DNA from: Paenibacillus sp. E222
GTDB lineage: Bacteria > Bacillota > Bacilli > Paenibacillales > Paenibacillaceae
Direction of reading: 5' to 3'
Length of the DNA: 64,000 nt
Assembly: GCF_013401555.1 (NCBI RefSeq)
Contig: NZ_CP058552.1
Span: 1,426,001 to 1,490,000 of the forward strand
The notes below the pieces were generated by a model. It had not been told where the DNA came from, ran no database searches, and saw only the letters and a list, made by a program, of their open reading frames with translations. Shown piece after piece: positions 8,151-16,515 of the stretch. The number at the start of each line of letters is the position of its first letter. The first letter of the stretch is position 1. A program made the translations under genes and the position numbers.

Positions 8151-8618
8151 ATGGGCATGTCCGGCAGATATCTTGTTGTCACCAAGGAATTGGTTGAATC
8201 CATTAAATCAGGTGAAGTCAGTGTTCATGATTGTTCGGTCGAGCTGGATATTGATAAAACGTGGCAGATGCTTCAGTTTACGTTGACTGGTGAAGTGGTG
8301 GAGGGGCAGCCCCCTCTGGGTTATGTGGTCCCTTTGTCAGGCGAACAATATTTGGGCAACTATTCAGACATGGATCTGTTCCTGCTGAACAATGAACAGG
8401 TGCTTGAGGCGTATATTGCGTTAGAACAACTGACACCTGAAGAATTGAAGAAACGGTTTAGCCTGGAACAAATGGTAGCTGAGGGCGTGTATCCTGTCAT
8501 GGAAGATTGGGATGCAGAGGAGACATTCGATGAGATCGTTCAGACACTGAATGATGTTCAGGCTTTATATCAGGCGACGGCTGCAAGCGGGAACGGGATT
8601 GTCTTTTATATTTTCTAA
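8151..8618 (+). CDS. DUF1877 (YfbM-like) family protein
   Basis: A 155-residue acidic protein with the family-like start MGMSGRYLVVT and the DUF1877 pattern: LDIDKTWQMLQFTLTG, then SGEQYLG and a C-terminal EETFDEIVQTLNDVQALYQ. E. coli YfbM belongs to this family; the biochemical role is not known. GGAGGG is placed 8 nt before the ATG. It is followed by a small acidic peptide gene with its own ribosome site. Confidence 0.8.
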   Translation: MGMSGRYLVVTKELVESIKSGEVSVHDCSVELDIDKTWQMLQFTLTGEVVEGQPPLGYVVPLSGEQYLGNYSDMDLFLLNNEQVLEAYIALEQLTPEELKKRFSLEQMVAEGVYPVMEDWDAEETFDEIVQTLNDVQALYQATAASGNGIVFYIF

Positions 8619-8717
8619 GTTCCCACCTCCGTCTGTTTAATTTGTCATTATTCCGGTTATTGATAGAAACAAGGCACAGACTGTGCCTGAAATCCGGTAG
8701 AAGAGAGGGAATACGAT

Positions 8718-8849
8718 ATGACACAGAACCAGAATGAAGAGAACAAAGCCATTCAAGATGACGAGCCGGATCAATTTGAAACCCCTGCACGTACCGATGG
8801 TAAAGAATCGGATGAGGACACTGAGTCCGAGTCTACAGAAAAAGAATAA
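8718..8849 (+). CDS. Small acidic peptide, 43 aa, unknown
   Basis: An ATG frame of 43 residues (MTQNQNEENKAIQDDEPD..., ending in STEKE) is preceded by AGAAGAGAGGGA about 8 nt upstream and followed by an intrinsic terminator at 8928. Composition is very polar: about one third Asp/Glu, no Cys and no hydrophobic stretch, so it is probably disordered. I do not recognise it. The ribosome site and terminator context support a real short gene, possibly cotranscribed with the DUF1877 gene, but composition bias makes this uncertain. Confidence 0.5.
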   Translation: MTQNQNEENKAIQDDEPDQFETPARTDGKESDEDTESESTEKE

Positions 8850-8927
8850 ACTGAACTGTTTATGATTCGACTAGGCATATTGTTGTTGAAGCGAATTACA
8901 CCAAATTTTAAATATGCGTCATACCCG

Positions 8928-8955
8928 AGGTCGGACCATTGTTCGGCCTTTTTTG
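8928..8955 (+). terminator. Intrinsic terminator
   Basis: Stem AGGTCGGA/TTCGGCCT (8928-8935 with 8942-8949, two G-U pairs) followed by a run of six T. Confidence 0.75.
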
Positions 8956-9041
8956 GTATTTATTTATGGACCCGGTTTACAACAATTACCTATAACCCTC
9001 ATAATAGGAGTGAACCACATTTTTCCTAAGGAGGAGATCGT

Positions 9042-10565
9042 ATCAAAAATCACAAGCTAGTGAAGTGGATTGCCGTACCACTCGTTTTGATGATGGTTGC
9101 GCTTACGGGATGTCAGGCCGTAGGTGGCGTAGATATTGGCAAAGCCGTTGTCAACAGTACAACCGTCAAGTCCGGTGAATCCAAACAGTCGATGCATATA
9201 AAAATTGAACCTACAGCAAACCTCGTCGATGAGGATGCGCTTCAAATGATTGAACTCATTAATTCCGTTTCATTGGATATTGAAGATGCCAAAGTGAAGG
9301 ACTCCAGCACGGCGTCTGTCAAAGGTACACTGAGTATGCAAGGAAAGAAATTGCCTTTCCATCTGTCGATGGATCAATCGGAAATGATCATTGATGTAGA
9401 CGGAGCGCAAAAGCCTCTATACATATCTTTGGAGGATGACACGCTTCCTATGCTAGATACGAAGGCGTTGGAGAAGCAGATCGAGGAGCTTTCCCCGAAA
9501 TTGCTGACCTTTGCGCTGAAACATCTGTCCAACCCGAAAAATATTTCCGTAACTCCGGTACAGGAATCGGTTAACGGTGAATCGCTGAGTCTCTCCAAGC
9601 TGCATGTGGAGATCAGTGGAGAAGAGCTTCTTGCCATGGTTAAACCGTTTCTGACAAGTGTTGCTCAGGATGAGCAAGGACTCAAAGATCTGATTGGAGA
9701 TCTGTATGATGTGTTCTACCCTATCCTCGTTACATTCAACACGGTTGATACTGGCGACGGCAGTGCCCTTCCTTCTACGATTAGCGAATCACGGGATGCC
9801 GAAGTTGCTTCATTGTATGAAATGATTAAGGGTGGTCTTGACGAGATTCTTGCCAATTACGACAAGGAACTAGCCAACTTGTTGACCGAAACACCTGAAT
9901 TGAAGACGGTGTTCGGAACGGAGACCAATCTCAAATTGGACTTTTATCTGGACAGCGCACTGAATATCCGTAAACAGAACTATGATTTCAAAGTAGCGTT
10001 GCCTGCTTCTGAAGATCTGCCGATCAAATCGGTATCCGTATACGGTGACAGCGAACTGTGGAATATTGGTGGACCAGTGACTGTGGATGCCGTGGACAAA
10101 ACGGCGGGTGCAATAGATCTGATGCAGGGAGATATCACGCCAGGTCAGATGTTGCGCAATTTCGATTCCAATTCACTTGTGTATCAGCTGTTGAAAGATG
10201 AAGCGGGAATCACCCGTAAATATGTCATGTTGTATCCGGACGACGAATCCTATGGCGCAATCACTGTTAAAAATACAACATTTGTTCCTCTACGCTATCT
10301 GTCCGAAGAATTGGATGCTGAAGTGAAATGGACCAAAGGGTCGGATAAAATCGTCGTGATTGACGATATCACCGGTGATGAGATTGTCTTGACTGTAGGT
10401 TCCAAGAAGGCAACCGTTGCAGGCAAGGAAGTAACGATGGTCGAACCCGCCTTTGTGGGCAAAAACGGCAAAACTTACGTCCCGCTGCGCTTTATGGCAG
10501 AATCTCTTGGGGCATCTGTAGATAAGGAAAAAGAAACAGGCTGGATTTTCATCGACCGGCCATAA
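9042..10565 (+). CDS. Lipoprotein with C-terminal stalk (Cu-amine-oxidase N-terminal-like) domain; apparent ATC start
   Basis: A lipoprotein of about 507 residues. A perfect AAGGAGGAG at 9028-9036 is followed, at optimal spacing, not by ATG but by ATC at 9042. From there the frame reads IKNHKLVKWIAVPLVLMM and then VALTGC, a classic lipoprotein signal (basic start, hydrophobic core, lipobox LTGC). The only normal start in frame, GTG at 9060, has no ribosome site within range and would remove the basic N-region. After the lipobox comes a region of about 370 residues of unknown fold (LppX/LolA-like beta pattern is possible). The last roughly 100 residues form two stalk-domain motifs, TTFVPLRYLSEELDAEVKW and KTYVPLRFMAESLGASVD, found in Firmicute cell-surface proteins. 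It is anchored to the membrane and probably binds the wall or ligands; function unknown. Confidence 0.75.
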   Translation: MKNHKLVKWIAVPLVLMMVALTGCQAVGGVDIGKAVVNSTTVKSGESKQSMHIKIEPTANLVDEDALQMIELINSVSLDIEDAKVKDSSTASVKGTLSMQGKKLPFHLSMDQSEMIIDVDGAQKPLYISLEDDTLPMLDTKALEKQIEELSPKLLTFALKHLSNPKNISVTPVQESVNGESLSLSKLHVEISGEELLAMVKPFLTSVAQDEQGLKDLIGDLYDVFYPILVTFNTVDTGDGSALPSTISESRDAEVASLYEMIKGGLDEILANYDKELANLLTETPELKTVFGTETNLKLDFYLDSALNIRKQNYDFKVALPASEDLPIKSVSVYGDSELWNIGGPVTVDAVDKTAGAIDLMQGDITPGQMLRNFDSNSLVYQLLKDEAGITRKYVMLYPDDESYGAITVKNTTFVPLRYLSEELDAEVKWTKGSDKIVVIDDITGDEIVLTVGSKKATVAGKEVTMVEPAFVGKNGKTYVPLRFMAESLGASVDKEKETGWIFIDRP

Positions 10566-10741
10566 TTAAGATTTGTATGTAAGCCTTAGTTGAGAGGGGA
10601 TTTCAGAGTATGCCAGATTTCTCGTAATGATCATGAAAGAACACAATGAAAAAATTCCGTTAGACCATTAACGGGATACGTGTGTCCTTTTTGACCCATT
10701 ACGAGGAGCTTCGGCGTTTCTGAAATGATGAAACGAATCGG

Positions 10742-10772
10742 GGAGTGCCTCTATTGGAGGTGCTCCTCTTTG
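10742..10772 (+). terminator. Hairpin with weak T tail before GNAT-fusion gene
   Basis: A 10-bp stem (10742-10751 with 10757-10766, two G-U pairs) followed by TCTTTG, 40 bp upstream of the next start. It could be a terminator for the lipoprotein gene or an attenuator for the following gene. The 245 bp between the two genes hold nothing else I can support; a CCGTTA/TAACGG pair at 10657-10674 has no T run. Confidence 0.45.
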
Positions 10773-10810
10773 TCGTGTCATCCCAAATAAATCCCCCAGG
10801 GGTGTTATAT

Positions 10811-12280
10811 ATGAAAAGTCAATTGACCATCCAATCCAGTTCGATTACATTACGTCCACTAACGCTGGAAGACCAGGACGCGCTGTATGCATTAACCCGA
10901 CAACCTGAAATCACGGATATTCTTCCCGAATGGAGGATGACAGAGGAACAGCTGCATGGTTTTCTGCAATTTGTTGTTGGCAGTTACGAGCAGTTCGATC
11001 CAAAAGATGTACGGGTCATGCTGGCAGTTGTACACAACAAAGACCAGCAAATCATTGGTTGGTGTGGTGTGTTTCCCAATGACATGCTGGATAGTGATGA
11101 TCGTGAAGTGGCTTACGCCATTTCACGCGATTATCGGAATAAAGGGTATATTACAGAAGCAGTGAATGCCTTAACGACATACTTGTTCGAAAATACTCTG
11201 TTGGACCGAATCGTGGGTATTGTGAAGCCGTTTAACCAGCCTTCACGCAAGGTGCTTGAGCATGCCGAATTTCGTTATGTCTCTCGCAGAAAACTTTCGG
11301 ATCAGGCAGATTACGATTACTTTGAGCGACATAAAGTACAGCCGGCACCAGCATCTTCACTGGGGCTGCAATCTCAAGTTCAGCTTCGTCGTGCATGCCA
11401 AGAGGATGCTGAAGTGCTTACGGAGATATGCACCAGAGCCTTTGACCATGCGATTAGAGTCTGGGCTAAAGGAGACACAGTTCCGGACAGCAACCTTTGT
11501 CCACCAGGCTATTCGTCTGTTCGTATGCACAGTTACGTGATCCGTGAATGGGACTATTACGTTATAGAATGGGATGGGTGTACCATTGGTGGAGTCAGTG
11601 TCAATGTATTGGGAAGCAGGCATGCGAGACTGGATAAAATCTTTATTGATCCCGTTTGTCATGGTCGGGGTATAGGATCTCAGGTCATCAGGCTTGTTGA
11701 GGCCGAATTTCCCGAGATTGGGGTATGGAAGCTGGAGACCTCGGGAAGACATCGGGATAATCATCATTTTTATGAGAAAATGGGTTATGTCTGTCTCCAT
11801 GCGTCTGAAGATGAATATGGATATGAGAAAATCATAACAATAGAGCCTGTAATCCAGCTCCCATCTGAGGAATTATCCAACGTTAAGGGTGAGACAGTTA
11901 CTGAATTTTACCAAGCTGATCTGGATTCAGTTCGCTTCAGCACCAGCAATCTTCGGGATATCCGGATGACCGATTGCAACCTGAGTGGGGGCAAATTCAC
12001 CAATCTGAATATGACCAGCATATTACTGGCCGATTTGCGTTTAACAGATAGCAAGGTTGAATTCTGCGCTTTGGATGGTGTTCATTTCCAGGATACACAT
12101 CTCGGCCCAGATAGAGTACCCATGCGTTGGGAACATTGTGACCTCAAGGGCAGTCATTTCAATGACTGTGATCTGTCCGACGTACAGTTGGAACAGTGTC
12201 AGGTGGCAGGAATGAAGATTAATGGAGTGGCTATAGAGGAGTTATTTGCTGCGTATGAGTCCATGAAGGCAAATAGATAA
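10811..12280 (+). CDS. Two-domain GNAT acetyltransferase fused to a pentapeptide-repeat-like tail
   Basis: A 489-residue protein with three modules. Residues about 8-170 form a RimJ/RimL-type GNAT domain (ITLRPLTLEDQDALYAL, EVAYAISRDYRNKGYITEAV as the acetyl-CoA loop, NQPSRKVLEHAEF). Residues about 185-345 form a second GNAT domain with a fuller acetyl-CoA motif (LDKIFIDPVCHGRGIGSQVI) and FYEKMGY. Residues about 375-470 show the alternating A(D/N)LxxxxF rhythm of pentapeptide repeats (LDSVRFSTSNLRDIRMTDC, CDLKGSHFNDCDLSDVQLEQ). The start is the ATG at 10811, preceded by CAGGGGTG. It may acetylate a small molecule or protein N-terminus; the substrate is unknown. The fusion with a pentapeptide solenoid is unusual. 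Confidence 0.85.
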   Translation: MKSQLTIQSSSITLRPLTLEDQDALYALTRQPEITDILPEWRMTEEQLHGFLQFVVGSYEQFDPKDVRVMLAVVHNKDQQIIGWCGVFPNDMLDSDDREVAYAISRDYRNKGYITEAVNALTTYLFENTLLDRIVGIVKPFNQPSRKVLEHAEFRYVSRRKLSDQADYDYFERHKVQPAPASSLGLQSQVQLRRACQEDAEVLTEICTRAFDHAIRVWAKGDTVPDSNLCPPGYSSVRMHSYVIREWDYYVIEWDGCTIGGVSVNVLGSRHARLDKIFIDPVCHGRGIGSQVIRLVEAEFPEIGVWKLETSGRHRDNHHFYEKMGYVCLHASEDEYGYEKIITIEPVIQLPSEELSNVKGETVTEFYQADLDSVRFSTSNLRDIRMTDCNLSGGKFTNLNMTSILLADLRLTDSKVEFCALDGVHFQDTHLGPDRVPMRWEHCDLKGSHFNDCDLSDVQLEQCQVAGMKINGVAIEELFAAYESMKANR

Positions 12281-12303
12281 ATGTACTTATATAGCAAAAA
12301 GAG

Positions 12304-12347
12304 AACGCCCGTTTCCGACCTTTGTGTTGGAAATGGGCGTTTTTTTG
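12304..12347. terminator. Terminator between convergent GNAT genes
   Basis: A 13-bp stem (12304-12316 with 12329-12341, one G-T pair) followed by seven T. Confidence 0.85.
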
Positions 12348-12365
12348 ATGTTACTTTGTAAACAG

Positions 12366-12824
12366 TCAGCTGTGCTGCAAAGCCTGCGGCTTTTTGCTAA
12401 AGCCGGTGCTTCCCGCGGTAAAGCCCATCTGTTGGTAGAATTTATGCGCAGCTTCACGATCCGGGCGATTGCCGCTGTTTAGAGACAAGGAATCCACGCC
12501 ATGAGTGGCTGCCCATTGCTCTGCTTCCAGAATAAGCTGACGACCGATGCCGGAGCTTCTGAACTGGTCATGCACGATAAGAGCCATAATACGGCAGTGT
12601 TTTCCGTTTTTTTCATATAGGTAAGATGTTTGGAGTCCAATCAGTCCAACGACACGGCCACGGACTTCGGCAACCAACGTTGCAAAGTTTGAATCCGCAG
12701 CGATGTGCGAATAACGCTCCTTCATTTCGGCATACGTAGTTGGATAACCGAGTTGATCCATAAGAATGACCATATCCTGCAGATCTGCAGGGGAACTGTT
12801 ACGAATCGTTACACTCAGACTCAT
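12366..12824 (-). CDS. GNAT family N-acetyltransferase
   Basis: A 152-residue single-domain GNAT: VTIRNSSPADLQDMVILM at the start, IMALIVHDQFRSSGIGRQLI (acetyl-CoA binding loop RSSGIG, about residue 90), and HKFYQQMGFTAGSTGF near the end. Its ATG overlaps the TGA stop of the upstream ddl gene by four bases (12821-12824), so the two are translationally coupled. It is the last gene of a mocR-ddl-gnat operon on the minus strand, ending at the terminator at 12304. The substrate is unknown; location next to ddl hints at an amino-acid or cell-wall precursor link, which is inference only. Confidence 0.88.
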   Translation of the reverse strand: MSLSVTIRNSSPADLQDMVILMDQLGYPTTYAEMKERYSHIAADSNFATLVAEVRGRVVGLIGLQTSYLYEKNGKHCRIMALIVHDQFRSSGIGRQLILEAEQWAATHGVDSLSLNSGNRPDREAAHKFYQQMGFTAGSTGFSKKPQALQHS

Positions 12825-13741
12825 GATCGTGTTGCCTCCTTTTGGCGTTCTTTTAACGAGAGATCAATGATGGAATCCAGCAAACTGGCAAAGGAAATAC
12901 CAGCAGCAGCAGCACTTTTGGGCAGCAGGCTGTTTCGGGTAAGACCCGGCAGCGTGTTCACCTCAAGCACATAGGGCATGCCATCCCGAATCATCATGTC
13001 CACGCGAGCATAGACACTGCATTTTAACACCCGGTAACAGGTTAGTGCCGCGGCTTCTACACGTTTGTGCAAATCCGCAGGCAAATGAACGACCTGCTCA
13101 TCAGCGCCGCCGTCATTATATTTGGAGGTGTAATCGAAAAAATCGGCATTTGAACGAATCGAGATAACAGGAAGCATCTGACCATCCAGAATGGCGCAGG
13201 TAATCTCCTCGCCCCCAATATATTGCTCGATCATGACGACTTCGTCCCAGACGAGTGCTGCTTCTACAGCCGCATGAAGAGCCGAGGATTCCTGCACCAC
13301 TTGCGTACCAATGCTGGAACCGCCTGAATTGGGCTTTACCACGACGGGATACGTTAACTGCTGCACAGCGGTTGATGTCAATTCATCCAAACTGCTTACC
13401 TGAAGCCACTCGCCAGTAGGTACACCTGCATGCTGGATGAGGCGTTTGGACATATCTTTGTCCATGCATACGCTGCTCGCGAGGACACCACAGCCTGTAT
13501 AAGGAACACCCAGCGACTCTAACGTGCCCTGAATTGTGCCATCCTCGCCGTATTTGCCGTGCAGAGCGAGCAGTGCCACATCCAATCCTGCGGCTTTCTC
13601 AATGAGATCACGTTTGCTATTGATCTCCACCGGAATAACCTCATACTTCTGTCCATCCAGATGGTTGATCATCTCCTGTCCAGTGAGCAGGGAAACTTCC
13701 CGCTCCGAAGATGTGCCACCCATAATCACGCCAACTTTCAT
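12821..13741 (-). CDS. ddl: D-alanine--D-alanine ligase
   Basis: A 306-residue ATP-grasp ligase that joins two D-alanines for peptidoglycan precursors. Visible signatures: KVGVIMGGTSSEREVSLLTG at the N-terminus, LHGKYGEDGTIQG (about residue 65), the ATP-grasp segment YPVVVKPNSGGSSIGTQVV (about 130-150), VLEVNTLPGLT (about 262-272, metal-binding Glu and Asn), and the conserved Arg in YARVDMMI. The start ATG at 13741 is favoured by AGGAGG 6 nt upstream. It lies 11 bp after the mocR-type gene and overlaps the following GNAT by 4 bp, so it is in one operon. MocR regulators that control ddl (DdlR) are known in other Bacillales, and this layout fits that. Confidence 0.94.
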   Translation of the reverse strand: MKVGVIMGGTSSEREVSLLTGQEMINHLDGQKYEVIPVEINSKRDLIEKAAGLDVALLALHGKYGEDGTIQGTLESLGVPYTGCGVLASSVCMDKDMSKRLIQHAGVPTGEWLQVSSLDELTSTAVQQLTYPVVVKPNSGGSSIGTQVVQESSALHAAVEAALVWDEVVMIEQYIGGEEITCAILDGQMLPVISIRSNADFFDYTSKYNDGGADEQVVHLPADLHKRVEAAALTCYRVLKCSVYARVDMMIRDGMPYVLEVNTLPGLTRNSLLPKSAAAAGISFASLLDSIIDLSLKERQKEATRS

Positions 13742-13752
13742 GTGAATCCTCC

Positions 13753-15204
13753 TCATCTCATTTGAGCAACCGTCTCACCAATGATGCGAATGCCTTTGCG
13801 AATATTCTCATCGCTGACCCGGGAGAAGCCCAAACGCATTGTGTTTTGTCCCTGGCCAGGTTCAAGATAAAAAGTATCCCCGGGCATGAAGGTAACGCCT
13901 TTTGCCTTGCAAGCCGCCAGCAGCTCCCTCGTGCGGTATTCTGGTGGGAATTGTACGAACAGGTGAAGTCCGCCTTCGCCGGAAACCCGGCACATCGGCA
14001 GATACTGCCGCAAGCAGCGGACGACCAGCTCATATTTTCGCTTGTACTCTGTGCGAGCCCGCTTCAAATATTTCTCGAAATTGCCGTTGCTCAGATACTG
14101 ATAGAGCAGGGACTGATCCAGCGTCGAGGTATGAATGCTGCGCGCCCGTTTCATGCTTTCCAGATAATCAATCAGTGCCGCATCCGCAATGACCCAGCCT
14201 ACGCGCAATCCCGGAAACAATACCTTGGAGAAACTGCCCAGATACACGAGTCCGTTCCCTTTGCCCACACTGGCAATCAGAGGGGAGACATGGGAACCGG
14301 AATAGCGCAGTTCCTCGTTAAAGCCGTCTTCAATTATCGGCACATGGTAATGGTTCATCAGCCGAATGATCTCTGTCCGTTTGGCAGGTGATGTGACGAT
14401 CCCGGTTGGATTGTGGTAGGAGGGCACAAGGTAGGCCAGATCATACGGGTTTGCTGCAAGTTCCCGTTCCAACTGCTTCAGGTCCAGACCATCTGATTCC
14501 ATATCCACACCAGTGAGATGGAATTGATGAAGTCTCAGATTTTTAACAGCGGTATGATGTGTCGGGTTTTCACACAGAGCCCTGCCGCTTTGTTTGCGAA
14601 GTGCGCCCAGTACCATATCAAAACCTTCCGTAAATCCGTTGGTAATCAGAATATCCTTGCCGGATAGGTCGACACCTTTATTTTCCATATATTGCAGCAG
14701 ATACTTCATAAGAGGCCTGTAGCCTTGCGCATATCCGTAATTCAGCAGCACTTCCCCTTCAAGCGACATTCGGTCGAGGAAGGCTCTTTTGACATTATGC
14801 ATGTCGAACAGCTTCTCATCGGGCGCGATGCTGGTAAATGAAATCTCACCGCGCTCCGAGCCAGAGCCATGCTTCATCAGATCATACTGCTCTGCCTGGA
14901 TTGCGTAGTCGCTGACACGTTCGTTCCAGTCCAGCTGCCACCCGGAAGTTGCCTCAGGTGCATCGATGGTGGAACTTACGTAATTGCCTTTGCCTTTGAC
15001 CGCGTAGATCAGGCCTTCCTCCTCAAGTTCAGCATAGGCCAGCAGAATCGTGCTGCGGCTTACTTTCATGAGTGTGCTGAGTTCGCGGGTGGAAGGGAGC
15101 TTTTGTTTGGCTTGCAGGCCGCCTTTGAGCATCAATCGCTTCATATAATCTTTGACTTGTATATATACAGGGCGGTCCTCCGTCAGTTGCAGATCGGAAT
15201 ACAT
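13753..15204 (-). CDS. MocR family PLP-dependent regulator, candidate DdlR
   Basis: A 483-residue GntR-aminotransferase fusion. The N-terminal winged helix (residues about 10-75) reads PVYIQVKDYMKRLMLKGG and KLPSTRELSTLMKVSRSTIL. A type I aminotransferase fold follows, with the internal-aldimine Lys in YLGSFSKVLFPGLRVGW (about residue 315) and EDGFNEELRY. It binds PLP and usually senses an amino acid or PLP compound; known DdlR proteins activate ddl. The ATG at 15204 is chosen from the GAGGGAG 7 nt upstream. It is first in the operon with ddl. A repeat-rich, CTAG-containing region lies upstream and could hold its binding sites. Confidence 0.88.
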   Translation of the reverse strand: MYSDLQLTEDRPVYIQVKDYMKRLMLKGGLQAKQKLPSTRELSTLMKVSRSTILLAYAELEEEGLIYAVKGKGNYVSSTIDAPEATSGWQLDWNERVSDYAIQAEQYDLMKHGSGSERGEISFTSIAPDEKLFDMHNVKRAFLDRMSLEGEVLLNYGYAQGYRPLMKYLLQYMENKGVDLSGKDILITNGFTEGFDMVLGALRKQSGRALCENPTHHTAVKNLRLHQFHLTGVDMESDGLDLKQLERELAANPYDLAYLVPSYHNPTGIVTSPAKRTEIIRLMNHYHVPIIEDGFNEELRYSGSHVSPLIASVGKGNGLVYLGSFSKVLFPGLRVGWVIADAALIDYLESMKRARSIHTSTLDQSLLYQYLSNGNFEKYLKRARTEYKRKYELVVRCLRQYLPMCRVSGEGGLHLFVQFPPEYRTRELLAACKAKGVTFMPGDTFYLEPGQGQNTMRLGFSRVSDENIRKGIRIIGETVAQMR

Positions 15205-15372
15205 CCCATCACTCCCTCTTTTGCTATCTTGCCATATTATAACCCCCGCAGAAAGAACCACGATACCTCTGTTTGCCTGCGGAGGTGGTTGGTTGTTTGC
15301 GCAAACGTAAAAAAGCCCTAGCATCATGCCGGGCTGGGGTGAAACGTGATCCATTTCTTTTATAGTGCTGCT

Positions 15373-15588
15373 GCTATAACTTTCTAGGTTGGCGTTGCAT
15401 GACTAGTCTCTCTAGGATCGATAGCTATCTGTCCTTCTACGTGTGTCTATTTACTCTCGTACGGCTATAATTGCAGGCTTTCTAGGTCAATCCAATTCTA
15501 TACTATCTTCGAAAATCTAGGATCTTTCTACGTTTGCTTGCTGCAAGGGTCGAATAGATGATGAATCGTAAAGCTATAAAGCTAGGTT
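15373..15588. repeat. Degenerate CTAGG/GCTATAA repeat array upstream of mocR
   Basis: GCTATAA occurs at 15373, 15464 and 15573. Each copy is followed within 20 bp by a CTAGGT (15384, 15482, 15582). The first two units continue with CTAGGATC (15412, 15517) and TTCTACGT (15435, 15526). CTAG occurs six times in about 200 bp although it is generally rare in bacterial DNA. The units are 91 and 109 bp apart and only partly conserved. No reading frame fits. The whole stretch 15205-15877 between mocR and the GIY-YIG gene has no other feature I can support. Confidence 0.6.
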
Positions 15589-15877
15589 CTTGCTAACTGT
15601 ACTCTTGTCGTGCGCACGTAACAGAATTCAGTATGAAAAAGATGATCAATCATAGGGTACAATAGACGGAAGTAGATATAAAGACATATGTCTTAGTGCC
15701 CAAATTCTTCCTCATACCCCTATAGTACCACTTTGAATCAGGAAAGTTAACCTTTTTTTGAAATATTTGTCGTAAGTGTTGGAAAAAGCGTGAATAGTGC
15801 TGCTTATAGAATGAAATGGTGTCCTTTTGGGATATATGATAGGATGTAGACCTATAGATAATGAGGAAGTGAGCCTA

Positions 15878-16234
15878 TTGATTAATATTACTGTGCCAAC
15901 ACCAGATGTCATCATCACGAAGCAGGCTGATCCACAGCTTAGCCACATTTATGGATTCACCGATTTCCACCTGATTACACGAGAAAAAGGTGGTATCTTC
16001 ATGTTTTACAATGCCGATGATGAGTTGTTATTTGTCGGGAAAGCACGAAAATTAAGACCGCGCATCAAGAAACATTTTGAAGATACGGTATCACCAATGA
16101 AGTCACACCGCGAGGAAGTAACCACCATCGAAGTATGCGTTATTGAAGATCCGGTGGATCGCGAAATTTACGAGACCTATATCATCAACACGATGCGTGC
16201 GAAATACAATGCAGATAAAGTGTTGTACAAATAA
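15878..16234 (+). CDS. GIY-YIG nuclease-like protein (nucleotide excision repair endonuclease type)
   Basis: A 118-residue protein starting MINITVPTPDVIITKQ when read from TTG 15878, which has GAGGAAGTGAG at 15863-15873. An ATG at 15827 is in frame but has no ribosome site. The core KGGIFMFYNADDELLFVGKA contains the GIY-YIG-type strands (GIF and FVG), followed by RKLRPRIKKHF with the conserved Arg and by the catalytic Glu candidate in DREIYETYIINTMRAKYN. UvrC N-terminal domains and small repair nucleases share this fold. The target is unknown. It is probably a stand-alone gene. Confidence 0.75.
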   Translation: MINITVPTPDVIITKQADPQLSHIYGFTDFHLITREKGGIFMFYNADDELLFVGKARKLRPRIKKHFEDTVSPMKSHREEVTTIEVCVIEDPVDREIYETYIINTMRAKYNADKVLYK

Positions 16235-16349
16235 AGTATCTCGAATATACCCCAAGAGCGTTAACAATTGGAATCAAATGATTGAAATGTGCTGAATATA
16301 GTAAAAATCACTCTTTGCAACGTTTGGGACATATAGCCTATACCTTGCG

Positions 16350-16396
16350 TAAACAGACAAGGATGCGATCTGCGGATTGCATCCCACGTCTGCTTA
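16350..16396 (+). other. Long imperfect hairpin upstream of BI-1 gene
   Basis: CAGAC (16354-16358) pairs with GTCTG (16388-16392) and GGATGCGAT (16361-16369) with ATTGCATCC (16376-16384), with flanking TAA/TTA pairs; the loop is CTGCGG. A T-rich stretch (TTTTTGTTTTT) begins about 15 nt after the stem, so it may be a terminator for the GIY-YIG gene or a leader structure. Confidence 0.5.
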
Positions 16397-16435
16397 GAAG
16401 CCATAGAATTTTTGTTTTTCAATATGCAATTTATT

Positions 16436-16477
16436 ATGTAGTTCGTAGAAATGGCAATGTAGAACGTAGAGATGGTA
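16436..16477 (+). repeat. Tandem 21-bp repeat before BI-1 gene
   Basis: Two adjacent 21-bp units (16436-16456 and 16457-16477) of the form ATGTAG-NN-CGTAGA-N-ATGG match at 17 of 21 positions, 40 bp before the start codon. Confidence 0.6.
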
Positions 16478-16515
16478 GTGCAGGATTAACCAAATACATA
16501 GAAGAGGTGATTGTT

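Noticed and set aside
13762..14391. Plus-strand open frame opposite the mocR-type gene
   Set aside because: Shadow of the aminotransferase domain; no ribosome site.
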